A DNA stretch of 64,000 nt from Planctomycetota bacterium (GCA_016872775.1 VGZA01000032.1:1-64000), one strand, 5' to 3'; positions 43,024 through 53,309 are shown, counted from the first letter of the stretch. Numbers and translations: made by a program. The notes: a model not told the origin generated them from the letters alone.

Positions 43024-44604
43024 TCACCCGACGTCGGCTTTTGACCAGGCGCCGTCGATGAATCGCCAGATGGTTCCGTTGGGATTCTTGTCGCGCAGGA
43101 CCGGTGGCAGGCGGTGGGAGCGGACGCCGTCGTAGCACTGCAGCATCGCAAATCGGCGCAACGACGCGGGGATACCGACCGCGGTGAAGCCGGGGTGGCC
43201 GGTCGCTGGAAACGGGCCGCCGTGGTTCATCGCCGCACTGACGGCGACACCGGTCGGCATTTTGTCGTTCAGCAATCGGCCGACTTTGGGCCGGAGGTGA
43301 AACGCAACTTTCTCGTAAATCGCATCATCGGTGCCTTGCGTGGCGCTATAGACGCAACCGGTGAGGTTACCCTCCAGATGATCGATGACGGCGGTCAATT
43401 CGTCGACATTTTCGGCGATCACGATTAGCGCGGCGTTGCCGAACGCCTCCGCCTGCAATTCAACGTTATGCCGCAGGAACTGCCGGGCCGAGGCGGAGAG
43501 CAGCGTATTGGCGAACGAGTAACCTTGCCCGCCTCCGGCCGAATTGCCGACCAGCACCTCCGCGCCGGCGTCGATCAATCCGCGCACGCCACGCGTCAGA
43601 TTCTGTTCGACCGACTTCGAGAGCAGCGTCCCGACGGGAGCCGACTCGAATTGAGCCGAGATGCGTTCCACGAATGTTGTCGTTTCCGTGCCGGCCAGCA
43701 GCAATACCAGGCCGGGATTCGTACAGAATTGTCCGGTGCCCATAAGGCAACTGGAACTAAATTGTTGCGCAAGTTCCTCGCCCCGTTCGCTTAATGCGCC
43801 GGGCAGGATCACGACGGGGTTGACGCTGGAGAGTTCCAGATAGATCGGTTTTCCCGCTCGATCGGCGGCCTCTTTCAGTCGCAGGCCGGCGTGGCGGCTC
43901 CCGGTATATCCCGTGCCACCGACGCGCGGGTCGCCTACCAGCCGCTCTCCATCCTCGTGACTGGTACGGTAGATCAGCTGCACCGTCCCCGAGGGCAATT
44001 CGCATTCTCCCGCAGCTTGGTTCGCCTCCTGCGCGAATCGGCGCGTGGTTCCGGGGTGCGACGAATTCGCCTTGGCAATGACCGGGTTGCCGGCCGCGAT
44101 CGCGGCGGCAAAATCTCCGCCGGAAATACTGCCGAACGCAAACGGAAAGTTATTCGGCCCGAAGACGCAGATCGGCCCCAGCGGCCCCAGCATGCTGCGG
44201 ATGCCGGCGGCCGTGTCGATGGTCGGCAGACTCCACGACGCGGAACGCGCCGCGGCCGCGGCCTGGCGCAACTGGCCGGTCGTCCGCGGCAATTCCACGT
44301 CGGCCAGCCGCGGCGCCTTGGGAAGCGCGGTCTCCGTATGGGCAATCTCCACCAGTTCCTGCTTGCAGCCTTCGATCCGTTCCGCGTATCGCTCCAGGAA
44401 TCGCGCCAACACTTCGGCGGGCAGACGACGCAATTCCACCGCTGCCGCGGCCGCCTGCTTCAAGACCTCGTCGCACTCCGACCAGCTGCTGATCGGAAAC
44501 TCGTCCGCCGATGGTTCCTTTGTCCGTGGGTTTTCCGCGCGGAACGTGCCCGTCGATTTCGATTCACGCCATTCCCCGCCAATCAACACCTGATGAACGG
44601 CCAT
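43024..44604 (-). CDS. Aldehyde dehydrogenase, ketoglutarate-semialdehyde type
   Basis: The 526-aa enzyme resembles 2,5-dioxovalerate (alpha-ketoglutaric semialdehyde) dehydrogenase. Distinctive blocks are 'GPICVFGPNNFPFAFGSISGGDFAAAIAAGNPVIAKANSSHPGT', the Glu in 'LELSSVNPVVILPGAL', and the Cys in 'LMGTGQFCTNPGLVL' near residue 310. It would oxidise 2,5-dioxopentanoate to 2-oxoglutarate as the last step of pentose/hexarate oxidation. It is the middle of a minus-strand group that also includes the DapA-like and FAH-like genes. Other ALDH substrates are possible; the assignment leans on both the sequence type and the neighbours. Confidence 0.88.
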   Translation of the reverse strand: MAVHQVLIGGEWRESKSTGTFRAENPRTKEPSADEFPISSWSECDEVLKQAAAAAVELRRLPAEVLARFLERYAERIEGCKQELVEIAHTETALPKAPRLADVELPRTTGQLRQAAAAARSASWSLPTIDTAAGIRSMLGPLGPICVFGPNNFPFAFGSISGGDFAAAIAAGNPVIAKANSSHPGTTRRFAQEANQAAGECELPSGTVQLIYRTSHEDGERLVGDPRVGGTGYTGSRHAGLRLKEAADRAGKPIYLELSSVNPVVILPGALSERGEELAQQFSSSCLMGTGQFCTNPGLVLLLAGTETTTFVERISAQFESAPVGTLLSKSVEQNLTRGVRGLIDAGAEVLVGNSAGGGQGYSFANTLLSASARQFLRHNVELQAEAFGNAALIVIAENVDELTAVIDHLEGNLTGCVYSATQGTDDAIYEKVAFHLRPKVGRLLNDKMPTGVAVSAAMNHGGPFPATGHPGFTAVGIPASLRRFAMLQCYDGVRSHRLPPVLRDKNPNGTIWRFIDGAWSKADVG

Positions 44605-44677
44605 CGTACTCCCCTGCCCTTCCTGCCATAAAACTGCCTGCGACCGGTGGCCCGAACCCCCTTGGATTCAACCCTGG

Positions 44678-45529
44678 CTACCCCTGCACAACCGTGTTCC
44701 GCAGTGTCCCGATTCCATCGATCGAAATGGTGACCTCGTCACCCGCACTCAAGGTAAAGTTGCTGTCCGGCACGACCCCCGTTCCGGTCAACAAAAACGC
44801 GCCGTTGGGAAACGAGTTGTCCCGTGTCAGCCATCCCAGCAGATCCTCAAAACCACGCGCCATCTGATCGACACCGGTACTGCCGCTGAAGACCCGGCTT
44901 CCCGCGCGATTGATTTCCAGCCGGATACCGATTTTCTCGCGCGGCGGCATGAACTCGGCGAGCGTAATCACCGGGCCGAGTCCGCAACACTGGTTGTAGA
45001 CCTTGGCCTGAGGCAGGTAGAGCGGATTGTCGCCCTCGATGTCGCGCGAACTCATATCATTGCCAATCGTGAATCCGACCAGCCGCAACTTCGAGTTCAT
45101 CACCAGGGTGAGTTCCGGTTCGGGGACATTCCAGGTCGCGTCGGCGCGGATCCGCACGGGCTGACCCGGTCCGGAGACGCGATGCGGAGTCGCTTTCATG
45201 AAGAGTTCGGGCCGCGGCGAAACATAGACGCGATCGTAACAGGATGCGGCCGCCTCGGATTCCTCCATCCGCGCCGTCCGGCTGCGTTTATAGGTGACAC
45301 CCGCCGCCCAGACCTCCTGGGAGTCGATCGGAGCCAGAATTTCCACCTCGTCCGCCCCCAGTGTCGACTGTTGAGCCAACCCCCAGGCGATCCCCGCCGG
45401 ATCGTCGGACTCCAGCAGCGAGGCCAGCGTCGGAAAATTGGCGTTCAAACGCAGCGGAGTCAGGCTGGACTCCCCCACCACGGCAACACCGGTTTCACCA
45501 CTGCGATAACGGATCTTCGCGAGTTTCAT
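44678..45529 (-). CDS. FAH-fold protein, AraD1 (keto-deoxy-sugar acid dehydratase)-like
   Basis: The 283-aa protein has the fumarylacetoacetate hydrolase fold: 'EVWAAGVTYKRS', 'PELFMKATPHRVSGPGQP', the metal ligands in 'VPEPELTLVMN', and 'GFTIGNDMSSRDIEGDNPLYLPQAKVY'. This variant resembles the AraD1/2-keto-3-deoxy-D-arabinonate dehydratase subgroup. Together with the KGSADH-like enzyme it can complete 2-keto-3-deoxypentonate to 2,5-dioxopentanoate to 2-oxoglutarate. Fumarylpyruvate hydrolase and other FAH hydrolases share the fold and cannot be excluded. Same strand, 73 bases upstream of the dehydrogenase gene. Confidence 0.85.
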   Translation of the reverse strand: MKLAKIRYRSGETGVAVVGESSLTPLRLNANFPTLASLLESDDPAGIAWGLAQQSTLGADEVEILAPIDSQEVWAAGVTYKRSRTARMEESEAAASCYDRVYVSPRPELFMKATPHRVSGPGQPVRIRADATWNVPEPELTLVMNSKLRLVGFTIGNDMSSRDIEGDNPLYLPQAKVYNQCCGLGPVITLAEFMPPREKIGIRLEINRAGSRVFSGSTGVDQMARGFEDLLGWLTRDNSFPNGAFLLTGTGVVPDSNFTLSAGDEVTISIDGIGTLRNTVVQG

Positions 45530-45548
45530 GAACGGGTCCTTTCCGCGC

Positions 45549-46601
45549 TCAGCGCTTCAGCATCCACCCTTGCTCGTTGACCTGGAGCGCTTTGGCCCCG
45601 CGATGCTGGTCGTAAACTTGATGCATCTCTTCCAGCGAATCAAAGTAGCCGACGATGAATGCGGCCGAAAACGACTCACCCGCCCGGATCGGTCGTTCGC
45701 CGAACTCTTCGATCAGGCAGACGTACCCGCGTTGATGGCACCAGCCTTCGCTGACGATCGACGGATCGAGTGTCATGCCGGCCAGCCAAGGCCCCTCCCT
45801 GCCGGTTTCGGGGTCGCGCAGCCGGTACGCGCGGATCATGCGTTCCGGCAACGGTTGGGACTTGGACTCCCAGCGGTCGCGCCGGTAGTTGAATTTTTCG
45901 TCGGGAGCAAAATCGGTCAGAAACTCCGAGGACGGAATTCGACCGTGGTAGCTGAGATAAATCTCGCTGAAAGTATCTCCCTGGCGATGCTTGATATGCC
46001 CCGGCATATCGATGCGGAGGAACATTGCCTCGCTGTCGTTCACCGCATCGATACGATCCATCGAAATGAAATAGCGTTTGCCCGCGGGGAAGACGATCGA
46101 TTGCGTCCAGGTGGAACCTGTCTTTTTTCCCGGCGCGGCGGTGCGGTATTGGAACGATTGTTTCACCGCCACAAAGTCGTTGCCTCGGATAACCTCGGGC
46201 GTCAGTTGTTTGGCCTGGGTACAGATCTGCGGTCCTTCGATCGACCGCTTGGGCCGTTTGCCGTGATAGGGGTTACCGAACTGGTAGACCATCTCCTGCG
46301 GGAGTTGATCGCGGTAGGCTTCGTCGCTGCCTGGCTCCATGATCCAGTCGACAATATCGAGGCCGTAGCCGGCGTCGCGGAAACCGGATTGTTTGTCGAC
46401 CAGGGAGCCTGCGGCGACGCCGGTCACATAGCCTTGTTTGGAGATCGCCGCCTGCAGCCGATCGGTCGAGATGCGGATCCGGGCAGGTTCGTCGACGACC
46501 GCGAGTTCTCCCGCTAAGACGCCGGACAGCGCGACGAGCGCCAACCCGAGGGCGGCTGGAAGCAAGCTGTAGCGAAGCGATACCGTCTGTCGTCGTTCCA
46601 T
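45549..46601 (-). CDS. Exported hypothetical protein beside sugar-acid genes
   Basis: The 350-aa product is not recognised. It begins with a signal peptide (MERRQTVSLRYSLLPAALGLALVALSGVLAGE) and consists mainly of beta-rich text ('QSFQYRTAAPGKKTGSTWTQ', 'RYFISMDRIDAVNDSEAMFL', 'FIVGYFDSLEEMHQVYDQHR'), perhaps a galactose-mutarotase-like or lectin fold, which I cannot confirm. GGAGG eight bases upstream supports the ATG at 46601. It is the first gene of the minus-strand group with FAH-like, KGSADH-like and DapA-like genes, suggesting a role in sensing or handling the external substrate. Confidence 0.82.
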   Translation of the reverse strand: MERRQTVSLRYSLLPAALGLALVALSGVLAGELAVVDEPARIRISTDRLQAAISKQGYVTGVAAGSLVDKQSGFRDAGYGLDIVDWIMEPGSDEAYRDQLPQEMVYQFGNPYHGKRPKRSIEGPQICTQAKQLTPEVIRGNDFVAVKQSFQYRTAAPGKKTGSTWTQSIVFPAGKRYFISMDRIDAVNDSEAMFLRIDMPGHIKHRQGDTFSEIYLSYHGRIPSSEFLTDFAPDEKFNYRRDRWESKSQPLPERMIRAYRLRDPETGREGPWLAGMTLDPSIVSEGWCHQRGYVCLIEEFGERPIRAGESFSAAFIVGYFDSLEEMHQVYDQHRGAKALQVNEQGWMLKR

Positions 46602-46691
46602 TGCATCGGCCTCCGCGGTCGAACTCCTGGCAGTTGAACGGCCCGTCATTATGCGCAGAATCCGCGCTCGACGGGGAGTGGCGGCATTGGG

Positions 46692-48152
46692 TCATTCCCC
46701 AAAGCGTTTCGCAACGTCGACCAGCGTCCGCACGAAGGCCCCCGTCGCGCCGGCATCGAGCCATGGCTTGGGCGATTCGAGAAAGGCGGGGCCGGCGATA
46801 TCGAGATGGGTCCAAGGTCGCCCGCCGACAAACTCCTCCAGGAATTTCGCGGCGGTGATGGCGCCACCCCATCGGCCGTCGCCGACATTCTTAATGTCGG
46901 CGACCTCGCTTTTGATCTGCTCGCCGTATTCCTTGAACATCGGCAGTTGCCAGATCGGTTCACCGCAGGCTCTGGCGGCGCCGAGGATCAACTGGCACCA
47001 CGGTTCATCGTTGGTCATCGCTCCCGCCACGTCGTTACCGAGCGCGACGACGCAGGCGCCGGTCAGAGTCGCCAGGTCGATGATCCGGGACGCGCCGCGT
47101 TCGACAGCCACGTCGAGCACATCGGCGAGGACCAGTCGCCCTTCGGCGTCGGTATTCAGCACTTCGATCGTTTTGCCATTGCGGGCCCGCAGAACGTCCC
47201 CCAATTTGTAGGCGTCCCCACTGATCATGTTCTCCACCAGACCGCAGTAACCCTGCACATTGATCGGCAGGTTCAAAAGTCCGATCGCGCGCATGGCACC
47301 CAGCACGGTCGCGGCGCCGGCCATGTCGCACTTCATGGTCTTCATGCCGTCGGTCGGCTTGATCGACAAGCCTCCCGAATCGAACGTCACGCCCTTGCCG
47401 ACAAGCGCCAATGTCGGGGCCTGTGGTCCGCCGCCGCGATGTTCAAGTATCACCAGCCGGGGCGGGCGCGCCGAGCCACGCGCCACGGCGAGCAGCGCGC
47501 CGCACCGTTCGGCGTTGAGACGTGACTCATCCCAGATTTCGCACTCGAGTTGCGCGTTTTTCGCAGTGGAGGCCGCCACCTGCGCGAACGAATCCGGGTA
47601 GATCTCGCTGGGCGGTTCGTTCACCAGCCGCCGCGTCAGGTTGGTGCTCTCGCCGAGGATCCTGCCGATGGCGAACGCGACCGGATCGGCCGTGGTGAAC
47701 AGCAACTCGCCGAACGGGAACCGGTTTTTCTGGCTGCGGTACAGGTCCTGCCCCTGGCAGCCGACGATCGCTCCCGCCAAGGCCGATTCCGTCAGTGCTC
47801 CCGTCCATTGCGGATCGGAAAAAAAAGCGACCCGTTCCCGAGCCTTCGCGGCAATCTGTTTCGCGGCGGCGGCCGCCGATCGGAAGACGGTTCCGGCGTC
47901 CAGTTTGGTCGATTCTCCCAATCCGAACAACGCGACCAGTCGCACGTTCACCCCTGGCAATTCATGCAACAGCGTCACTTCCAGCGGTTTGCCGGCCGCC
48001 TCGCCCGACGCGCGCAATCGCTGAATAACCCCCGAACTGGCGCGGTCCACCGCCGCCGCCGCTGGAGTCAGGCCACTGTCCGCGTAATGTCCGACGACCA
48101 GCACGTCGGCGGATAAGGTCTCGAGATCATGGACCGATCGGGTGACTTTCAT
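46692..48152 (-). CDS. pepA: Leucyl aminopeptidase (M17 family)
   Basis: The 486-aa cytosolic aminopeptidase uses two metal ions. The M17 signature is visible: the metal ligands in 'VGKGVTFDSGGLSIKPTDGMKTMKCDMAGAA' (about residues 250-280), with the Lys of VGKGVTFDSGG and Asp of KCDMAG, and the hallmark 'NTDAEGRLVLADVL' near 333-346. The N-terminal domain (about 1-160) has the usual loose conservation. It reads divergently from ubiD, with about 100 bases between. Ordinary in length and motifs; the start at 48152 (MKVTRSVHDLETLSADVLVVG) fits the family. Confidence 0.94.
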   Translation of the reverse strand: MKVTRSVHDLETLSADVLVVGHYADSGLTPAAAAVDRASSGVIQRLRASGEAAGKPLEVTLLHELPGVNVRLVALFGLGESTKLDAGTVFRSAAAAAKQIAAKARERVAFFSDPQWTGALTESALAGAIVGCQGQDLYRSQKNRFPFGELLFTTADPVAFAIGRILGESTNLTRRLVNEPPSEIYPDSFAQVAASTAKNAQLECEIWDESRLNAERCGALLAVARGSARPPRLVILEHRGGGPQAPTLALVGKGVTFDSGGLSIKPTDGMKTMKCDMAGAATVLGAMRAIGLLNLPINVQGYCGLVENMISGDAYKLGDVLRARNGKTIEVLNTDAEGRLVLADVLDVAVERGASRIIDLATLTGACVVALGNDVAGAMTNDEPWCQLILGAARACGEPIWQLPMFKEYGEQIKSEVADIKNVGDGRWGGAITAAKFLEEFVGGRPWTHLDIAGPAFLESPKPWLDAGATGAFVRTLVDVAKRFGE

Positions 48153-48274
48153 CGAATTTTTCCAGGAATTGCCCGCGAGTACTGTTACTCCCGCGATCGC
48201 TCGCCGGATATTCGTATCAGGGGAGAGTCGTTATTCTAGCGGCAACGATAACGATGACGGAGAGGGGATTTCGC

Positions 48275-50104
48275 GTGGGATACAAGTCGCTGCGGGAATG
48301 CGTGCACGACCTGGATCGCGCGGGAAGACTGGTGCGATTGACCGAGGAAGTCGATCCGGACCTGGAGATCGCGGAGATTCAGCGCCGCGTCGTGCGATCG
48401 GGCGGGCCGGCGGTCCTGTTCGAACGGGTGCGAGGCTGCGCGTTCCCGATGCTCGGTAACTTGTTCGGGACGTTGGAGCGCGCCGAGTATATCTTCCGCG
48501 ATACGCTGCCGACGGTTCGCCAGTTGATGCGTGCGGCCGCCGATCCGAACTCGCTGTTGAAAAATCCACTCGCCCACTGGAAGCTCCCGTTCCATGCCTG
48601 GCGAACGCTGCCCAAGCGCGTTACCCAGGGACCGATCCTGGCGCGGCAGTGTTCGGTCGGCGAACTGCCGCAGCTCCGCAGCTGGCCGGGCGACGGAGGC
48701 GCGTTTGTCACGCTGCCGCTGGTCTATACCGAGCACGCCGAACAGCCCGGTCTGATGAAGTCGAATCTGGGCATGTACCGCGTTCAGATTTCGGGCGGAC
48801 AATACGCGCCGAACCAGGAAGTCGGTTTGCACTACCAGATCCACCGTGGCATCGGAGTGCATCACACGGCAGCTTTGCGCCGCGGCGTGCCCTTTCGCGT
48901 CAACATTCTGGTCGGCGGGTCGCCGGCGATGACCGTCGCCGCGGTCATGCCGTTGCCGGAGCGCATGTCCGAACTCACATTCGCCGGGCTGCTCGCCGGC
49001 CACCGGATCCCGATGGTCGTTGCCGATCAGCCACTGCCGATTTACGCGGAGGCCGACTTCTGCATTTCAGGTGTGGTCGATCCTGATCGCAAGTTGCCCG
49101 AAGGTCCCTTCGGCGACCATCTGGGCTACTACAGCCTGGCCCACGACTTCCCCGTGCTGCGGGTGGAACGGGTCTGGCATCGCGAAGGGGCGATCTGGCC
49201 GTTTACGGTCGTGGGTCGGCCGCCCCAGGAAGACACGACATTCGGCGCTTTGATTCACGAATTGACCGGCCCCGTGATCCCGCAAGTGCTTCCGGGAGTA
49301 AGTGCCGTCCATGCCGTCGACGAAGCAGGCGTCCACCCGCTGCTGCTGGCAATCGGCAGCGAACGGTATACACCGTACCAGCAGCTTGAACGGCCCCAGG
49401 AACTTTTGACACAGGCGAATGCGATCCTGGGCCAAGGTCAAATGTCATTGGCCAAATATCTGTTGATCGTCAATCAGGCCGATGATCCGACGTTGAACGT
49501 GCACGACGTCTCCGGGTTCCTGCAGCACGTGTTGCGCAGGGTCGACTGGCAGCGCGACCTGCATTTCCAGACCTGCACGACGATCGACACGCTCGACTAC
49601 TCCGGCGAGCAGCTCAACGCCGGTTCCAAACTGGTGATCGCGGCAGTGGGGCCCGCCCGGCGCAAATTGGGCGTGGAATTCCGCGGCGAGTTACCCGAGG
49701 GCTTTCGCGAACCACGGGTCTGCCTCCCCGGGGTATTGGCGGTAAGCGGTCCCAAGGTTGCCGCGAGCGATACCGATCCCGGTCTGCATTCGTTCGTCTC
49801 ATCGTTCTCCGCCGCGGATCCGATCAACCAGTTTCCCTGGATCGTGCTGGTCGACGACAGTGAGTTCACCGCCCGCACACTGGCGAATTTTGTCTGGGTC
49901 TGTTTCACGCGCAGCGACCCGGCCAGGGACATTGACGGGATCGAGGCATTCACGAATCACAAGCACTGGGGGTGTCGAGGCTCGATCGTAATCGACGCGC
50001 GGATCAAGCCTCACCACGCGTCGGTGCTGGAGGAGGATCCGCAAATCAGCCGCCGCGTCGATGCACTTGCGGCTCGAGGAGGCCCGCTGTCGAAATGGCT
50101 TTGA
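48275..50104 (+). CDS. ubiD: UbiD-family prenylated-FMN decarboxylase
   Basis: The ~609-aa product is a UbiD/menaquinone-type decarboxylase: '[34 protein letters not shown]', '[11 protein letters not shown]', '[14 protein letters not shown]', '[26 protein letters not shown]' and '[11 protein letters not shown]'. The two blocks around '[10 protein letters not shown]' hold the catalytic Glu/Arg region. It needs prenylated FMN from a UbiX, which is not nearby. A GTG at 48275 is preferred because GGAGAGGGGA lies just upstream; the ATG at 48254 has no RBS. The last 10 bases overlap the next start, so it probably couples translation to the prepilin peptidase. Confidence 0.9.
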   Translation: MGYKSLRECVHDLDRAGRLVRLTEEVDPDLEIAEIQRRVVRSGGPAVLFERVRGCAFPMLGNLFGTLERAEYIFRDTLPTVRQLMRAAADPNSLLKNPLAHWKLPFHAWRTLPKRVTQGPILARQCSVGELPQLRSWPGDGGAFVTLPLVYTEHAEQPGLMKSNLGMYRVQISGGQYAPNQEVGLHYQIHRGIGVHHTAALRRGVPFRVNILVGGSPAMTVAAVMPLPERMSELTFAGLLAGHRIPMVVADQPLPIYAEADFCISGVVDPDRKLPEGPFGDHLGYYSLAHDFPVLRVERVWHREGAIWPFTVVGRPPQEDTTFGALIHELTGPVIPQVLPGVSAVHAVDEAGVHPLLLAIGSERYTPYQQLERPQELLTQANAILGQGQMSLAKYLLIVNQADDPTLNVHDVSGFLQHVLRRVDWQRDLHFQTCTTIDTLDYSGEQLNAGSKLVIAAVGPARRKLGVEFRGELPEGFREPRVCLPGVLAVSGPKVAASDTDPGLHSFVSSFSAADPINQFPWIVLVDDSEFTARTLANFVWVCFTRSDPARDIDGIEAFTNHKHWGCRGSIVIDARIKPHHASVLEEDPQISRRVDALAARGGPLSKWL

Positions 50105-51078
50105 TCGCATCGATTGCTGGCGGAGGCGGGTTGTTGCTGGGACAGGTGTTCCAGCCGACCGGACCGTGGGCGCCGTGGCTGCTGGGACTTTGGGTGACCG
50201 CGATCGGCGCCTGCATCGGCAGTTTTCTTAACGTGGTGATTTATCGCGTGCCTGCCGGGCTAAGCATTGTACGGCCCGCTTCGCGTTGTCCGCGTTGTCT
50301 GCACCCGATTCGCGGCTTCGACAATGTGCCGATTCTGAGCTGGCTGGTGCTGCGCGGAAGATGCCGCGATTGCGGGGCCGCGATCTCCGCTCGCTATCCG
50401 CTGGTGGAAGCGGCCGTCGCGTCGCTGTTTGCGATTCTGTTCGCCGTGGAGATCGTTGCGGGACACGCCGACATCTGGGTCGCGCTGGCCGAGGGGCCGT
50501 CGGTGGTTCAGGCTGCGGAACGCTGGTGCCTGTTCGCACTGCATTCCTGGCTGCTGACGACACTGCTAGCGGCCGTAATCATCGAGAGCGATCGGCAGCG
50601 AATTCCGCTGCGACTTTTCGCGCCGCTGCTCCTGGTACGCGTCCTGACGCTTGCGATATTTCCACGGGTTGCCGGTGGAGACGATCCGCTGGCACTCCTC
50701 GGAGCAAGCGCCCTCGGCGGTACACTGGCCTGGCTCTCGCATCGGACGGCAGTGCGGTCGATCGGGCTGCGGGGCTGGATGGTCGTCCTGGTCGCGGTCG
50801 CTTTGGCTGTCGGCTGGCAATCGATGCTGATCGTGACGTTTGTCGTCGCGGGCGGTCTGGCGTTCGCGCGAATCGAATACCACTGGCGCAGCCGTTCGTC
50901 GCTGCCGGTCCTGGCCTGGGTATTTGCCGGTACTTTGGCCGCAATCCTTGGCCGCGTACCGGTGCGTGGGTATCTTGAATCCCCACGGCAGCCCCAAACG
51001 TCGCTGCATGTTTTCGACGCCGCTGCGCACTGTCAGCGAGCGTCGTCCGTATCTTCTCCTCTGGAGTATTCCCGATGA
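50095..51078 (+). CDS. Prepilin peptidase (A24A, GspO/PilD-like)
   Basis: The 327-aa membrane protease cuts the leaders of class III prepilins and methylates the new N-terminus. Seen: the early hydrophobic spans, '[12 protein letters not shown]', the paired CxxC sites CPRC...CRDC (about 62-65 and 84-87), and the Asp of '[16 protein letters not shown]' with '[16 protein letters not shown]' in place of the usual GxGD site. Several further spans follow. It overlaps ubiD by ten bases. The prepilins it would serve are about 30 kb away (17696-27778). The motif around the second aspartate is degenerate (GGDD), yet one Asp remains. Confidence 0.85.
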   Translation: MALIASIAGGGGLLLGQVFQPTGPWAPWLLGLWVTAIGACIGSFLNVVIYRVPAGLSIVRPASRCPRCLHPIRGFDNVPILSWLVLRGRCRDCGAAISARYPLVEAAVASLFAILFAVEIVAGHADIWVALAEGPSVVQAAERWCLFALHSWLLTTLLAAVIIESDRQRIPLRLFAPLLLVRVLTLAIFPRVAGGDDPLALLGASALGGTLAWLSHRTAVRSIGLRGWMVVLVAVALAVGWQSMLIVTFVVAGGLAFARIEYHWRSRSSLPVLAWVFAGTLAAILGRVPVRGYLESPRQPQTSLHVFDAAAHCQRASSVSSPLEYSR

Positions 51079-51911
51079 ACGAAAATCAGTCCGTTCAACT
51101 GCAACAGATTCTGAATTCCTCCAGTTACACGTTGGCCGAGCGCGACATCGACTTTCTCGCGCGATCGGAATTGCGTCCCGTGCGAATGCAACTCGAACTG
51201 CTCAAGCCGGAAATGGCACTCGTCGAGTACCGCATCGAATCGACGATTGTCTGCTTTGGCGGAACGCAGGTAGTCGAGCGTGAAGCAGCCCAACAGCGGG
51301 TCGCCGTCGCGGAAAAGCTGGTGAAGGAAAAGCCGGATTGTCCGGCCTCCCGGCGCAAGCTGGATCGAGCGCGGCGACTGCTCGCGAAAGCCGGCTTTTA
51401 CGATCACGCCCGTGAATTTGCACATATCGCTTCCAAGCACAGCGAGAAGACCTCCCATCGCGAATACGTCATCGTCACGGGTGGCGGGCCGGGGATCATG
51501 GAAGCGGCAAATCGCGGCGCGTTCGATGTGAACGCCAAATCGATCGGTTTGAATATTACGCTGCCCCACGAGCAGGTCCCCAACTCGTATATCACTCCCG
51601 AATTGTGCTTCCAGTTCCACTATTTCGCGCTGCGAAAAATGCACTTCCTGCTGCGGGCCAAGGCGTTGGTGGTGTTTCCCGGCGGTTTCGGAACGCTGGA
51701 CGAACTGTTCGATGCGCTCACGCTGCGCCAGACCGGCAAACTCCAGAAAATCCCGATCATCCTCTTCGGCCGCGCTTATTGGAACAAAGCGGTCGACTTT
51801 CAATTCCTAGCGGACGAAGGCGTCATCGCCGACGCCGATCTCGATCTGATATCGTATGCCGAAACCGCCCAGGAAGCCTGGGATGCGATCGTCGCGTTTC
51901 CTACTGAGTAA
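51075..51911 (+). CDS. LOG-family Rossmann-fold nucleotide protein (TIGR00730-like)
   Basis: The 278-aa protein shows '[20 protein letters not shown]' (about 134-153) and '[25 protein letters not shown]' (about 198-222), the two signature blocks of LOG/lysine-decarboxylase-like proteins. Characterised members are phosphoribohydrolases acting on nucleoside 5'-monophosphates; the old name lysine decarboxylase is not supported. A long N-terminal helical region precedes the fold (about 1-130). The start overlaps the prepilin peptidase stop by four bases (ATGA), so they are co-translated. No link in function with the peptidase is known to me. Confidence 0.9.
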   Translation: MNENQSVQLQQILNSSSYTLAERDIDFLARSELRPVRMQLELLKPEMALVEYRIESTIVCFGGTQVVEREAAQQRVAVAEKLVKEKPDCPASRRKLDRARRLLAKAGFYDHAREFAHIASKHSEKTSHREYVIVTGGGPGIMEAANRGAFDVNAKSIGLNITLPHEQVPNSYITPELCFQFHYFALRKMHFLLRAKALVVFPGGFGTLDELFDALTLRQTGKLQKIPIILFGRAYWNKAVDFQFLADEGVIADADLDLISYAETAQEAWDAIVAFPTE

Positions 51912-51931
51912 TTCCGCGGGAGAAATGTCGT

Positions 51932-53209
51932 ATGCTCATCTCCGAACCACTGCAGCCGGTCCGATCGCGGGGCGTTACACGACGCCACGCGCTGGCATCC
52001 ACTCTACTTTCGGGCGCGGGTCTGGCGCTCGGCTGGCACCGTGCCGAGGGGCGATTTCTGGCACCCTCGGCCGCATCCGCGGATAAACTCGTCCCAGGAA
52101 AGGACCGCCGCCTGCTGGTGCACAACGCATCGCCATCAGGTTTCGAGTTCGAAACGCCGCTCGCCGTGCTGCGCGAGGATCGCGTCACACCCGCGGAGAA
52201 ACTGTTCGTGCGCAACAATCAGCAGCCCGACTGGTCAGCAACACTGGAAGCGCCGCAGCCCGGTCCCTGGAAGCTGGAGATCAGCGGCTTGTTGGAATTC
52301 CCCAAGACAATCGCGATCGACGCGTTGCGCGACCTGCCGCAAACGGAACATGAAATGGTGCTGCAATGTTCTGGGAACGGGCGTGCGCTGTTTGCGGCCG
52401 CCGCTGCCGTCAAGGGAGCGGCCTGGCAACATGGAGCCATGGGAAATGTGCGATTCAAGGGAGTCGCCTTGCGCACGATATTTGACAAATTCGATGTGCG
52501 GCCCCATGCCTTGGCCGGGTTTATCACCGCCGAAGGCGCCGACCTGCCCGGCAAAGCCGATGCGGCGGACTTCGAACATAGCCTGCCGCTTGCCGATTCC
52601 CTGGCGCGCTCCATCGTGGCCCTGGAACTCAACGGCAAGCCCCTCCCCGCTGTCCATGGCGGACCGCTGCGACTTGTGACGCCCGGCTATTACGGCACGA
52701 TGCATGTCAAATGGCTGACACGCCTGCGGCTCGAAGCACAAGAGACCGTTAATCATCACCAGGTAAAGAGGTACCGGACGCCGCGCGAGCCGCTCACGCC
52801 CGGTTCCGAATTCGATTACGGGTTTCAGAACAGCGACGCCAACTGGCGGATGCGGATCAAGAGCGTAGTTTTCGCTCCGGAACAACAGGCGGTATCCGAC
52901 AACGGCCGATTCGAAGTCCGTGGCGTTGCCTGGAACGACGGAACGTCACTGCTCGACGCCGTGGAACTCTCGTGGGACGGCGGCGGAACCTGGCGCCGTG
53001 CCGAACTGCAGCGCGCGTCGCGCTATGCATGGCAGCATTGGCAATTGGCGATCACACTGCCCCAGGGACCCCACCAACTGATCTGCCGGGCCGTCGACAC
53101 TCTGGGCAACACGCAGCCCCTGGATGGCACCGTCGGATGGAATCCGGCCGGCTACGGCTGGCATGGCGCCGACCGGATCGAAGTTGGAACAGTGAAGGGT
53201 GAAGAGTGA
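51932..53209 (+). CDS. Sulfite-oxidase-type molybdopterin enzyme, Tat-exported
   Basis: The 425-aa protein opens with a Tat-like signal ('TRRHALASTLLSGAGLALGW', about 14-33). The molybdenum-binding domain holds the ligand Cys in 'MVLQCSGNGRALF' (about residue 146), 'LRTIFDKFDVRPHA' and 'GYYGTMHVKWLTRL' (about 255-268); a C-terminal immunoglobulin-like dimerisation domain ('FAPEQQAVSDNGRFEVRGVAWND..AVELSWDGGGTWRRAEL') is present as in SoxC/sulfite oxidase. Sulfite or a related sulfur or nitrogen oxide is the likely substrate; the electron acceptor is not encoded next to it. It begins 20 bases behind the LOG-like gene. Confidence 0.88.
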   Translation: MLISEPLQPVRSRGVTRRHALASTLLSGAGLALGWHRAEGRFLAPSAASADKLVPGKDRRLLVHNASPSGFEFETPLAVLREDRVTPAEKLFVRNNQQPDWSATLEAPQPGPWKLEISGLLEFPKTIAIDALRDLPQTEHEMVLQCSGNGRALFAAAAAVKGAAWQHGAMGNVRFKGVALRTIFDKFDVRPHALAGFITAEGADLPGKADAADFEHSLPLADSLARSIVALELNGKPLPAVHGGPLRLVTPGYYGTMHVKWLTRLRLEAQETVNHHQVKRYRTPREPLTPGSEFDYGFQNSDANWRMRIKSVVFAPEQQAVSDNGRFEVRGVAWNDGTSLLDAVELSWDGGGTWRRAELQRASRYAWQHWQLAITLPQGPHQLICRAVDTLGNTQPLDGTVGWNPAGYGWHGADRIEVGTVKGEE

Positions 53210-53309
53210 AATAGGAATGAAGAGTGAAGAATGGAGGATGAACTCAGGGGAGCGGTGTGACTTTCCACTTTGGATTGGCCTGGAGCCGCTCTTTGCCTTC
53301 CGCGGTTAT

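Noticed and set aside
46692-48152. Linking pepA to the sugar-acid genes as one operon
   Set aside because: It is on the same strand, but about 90 bases separate it from the next gene, and its role is general peptide turnover; no shared function could be shown.
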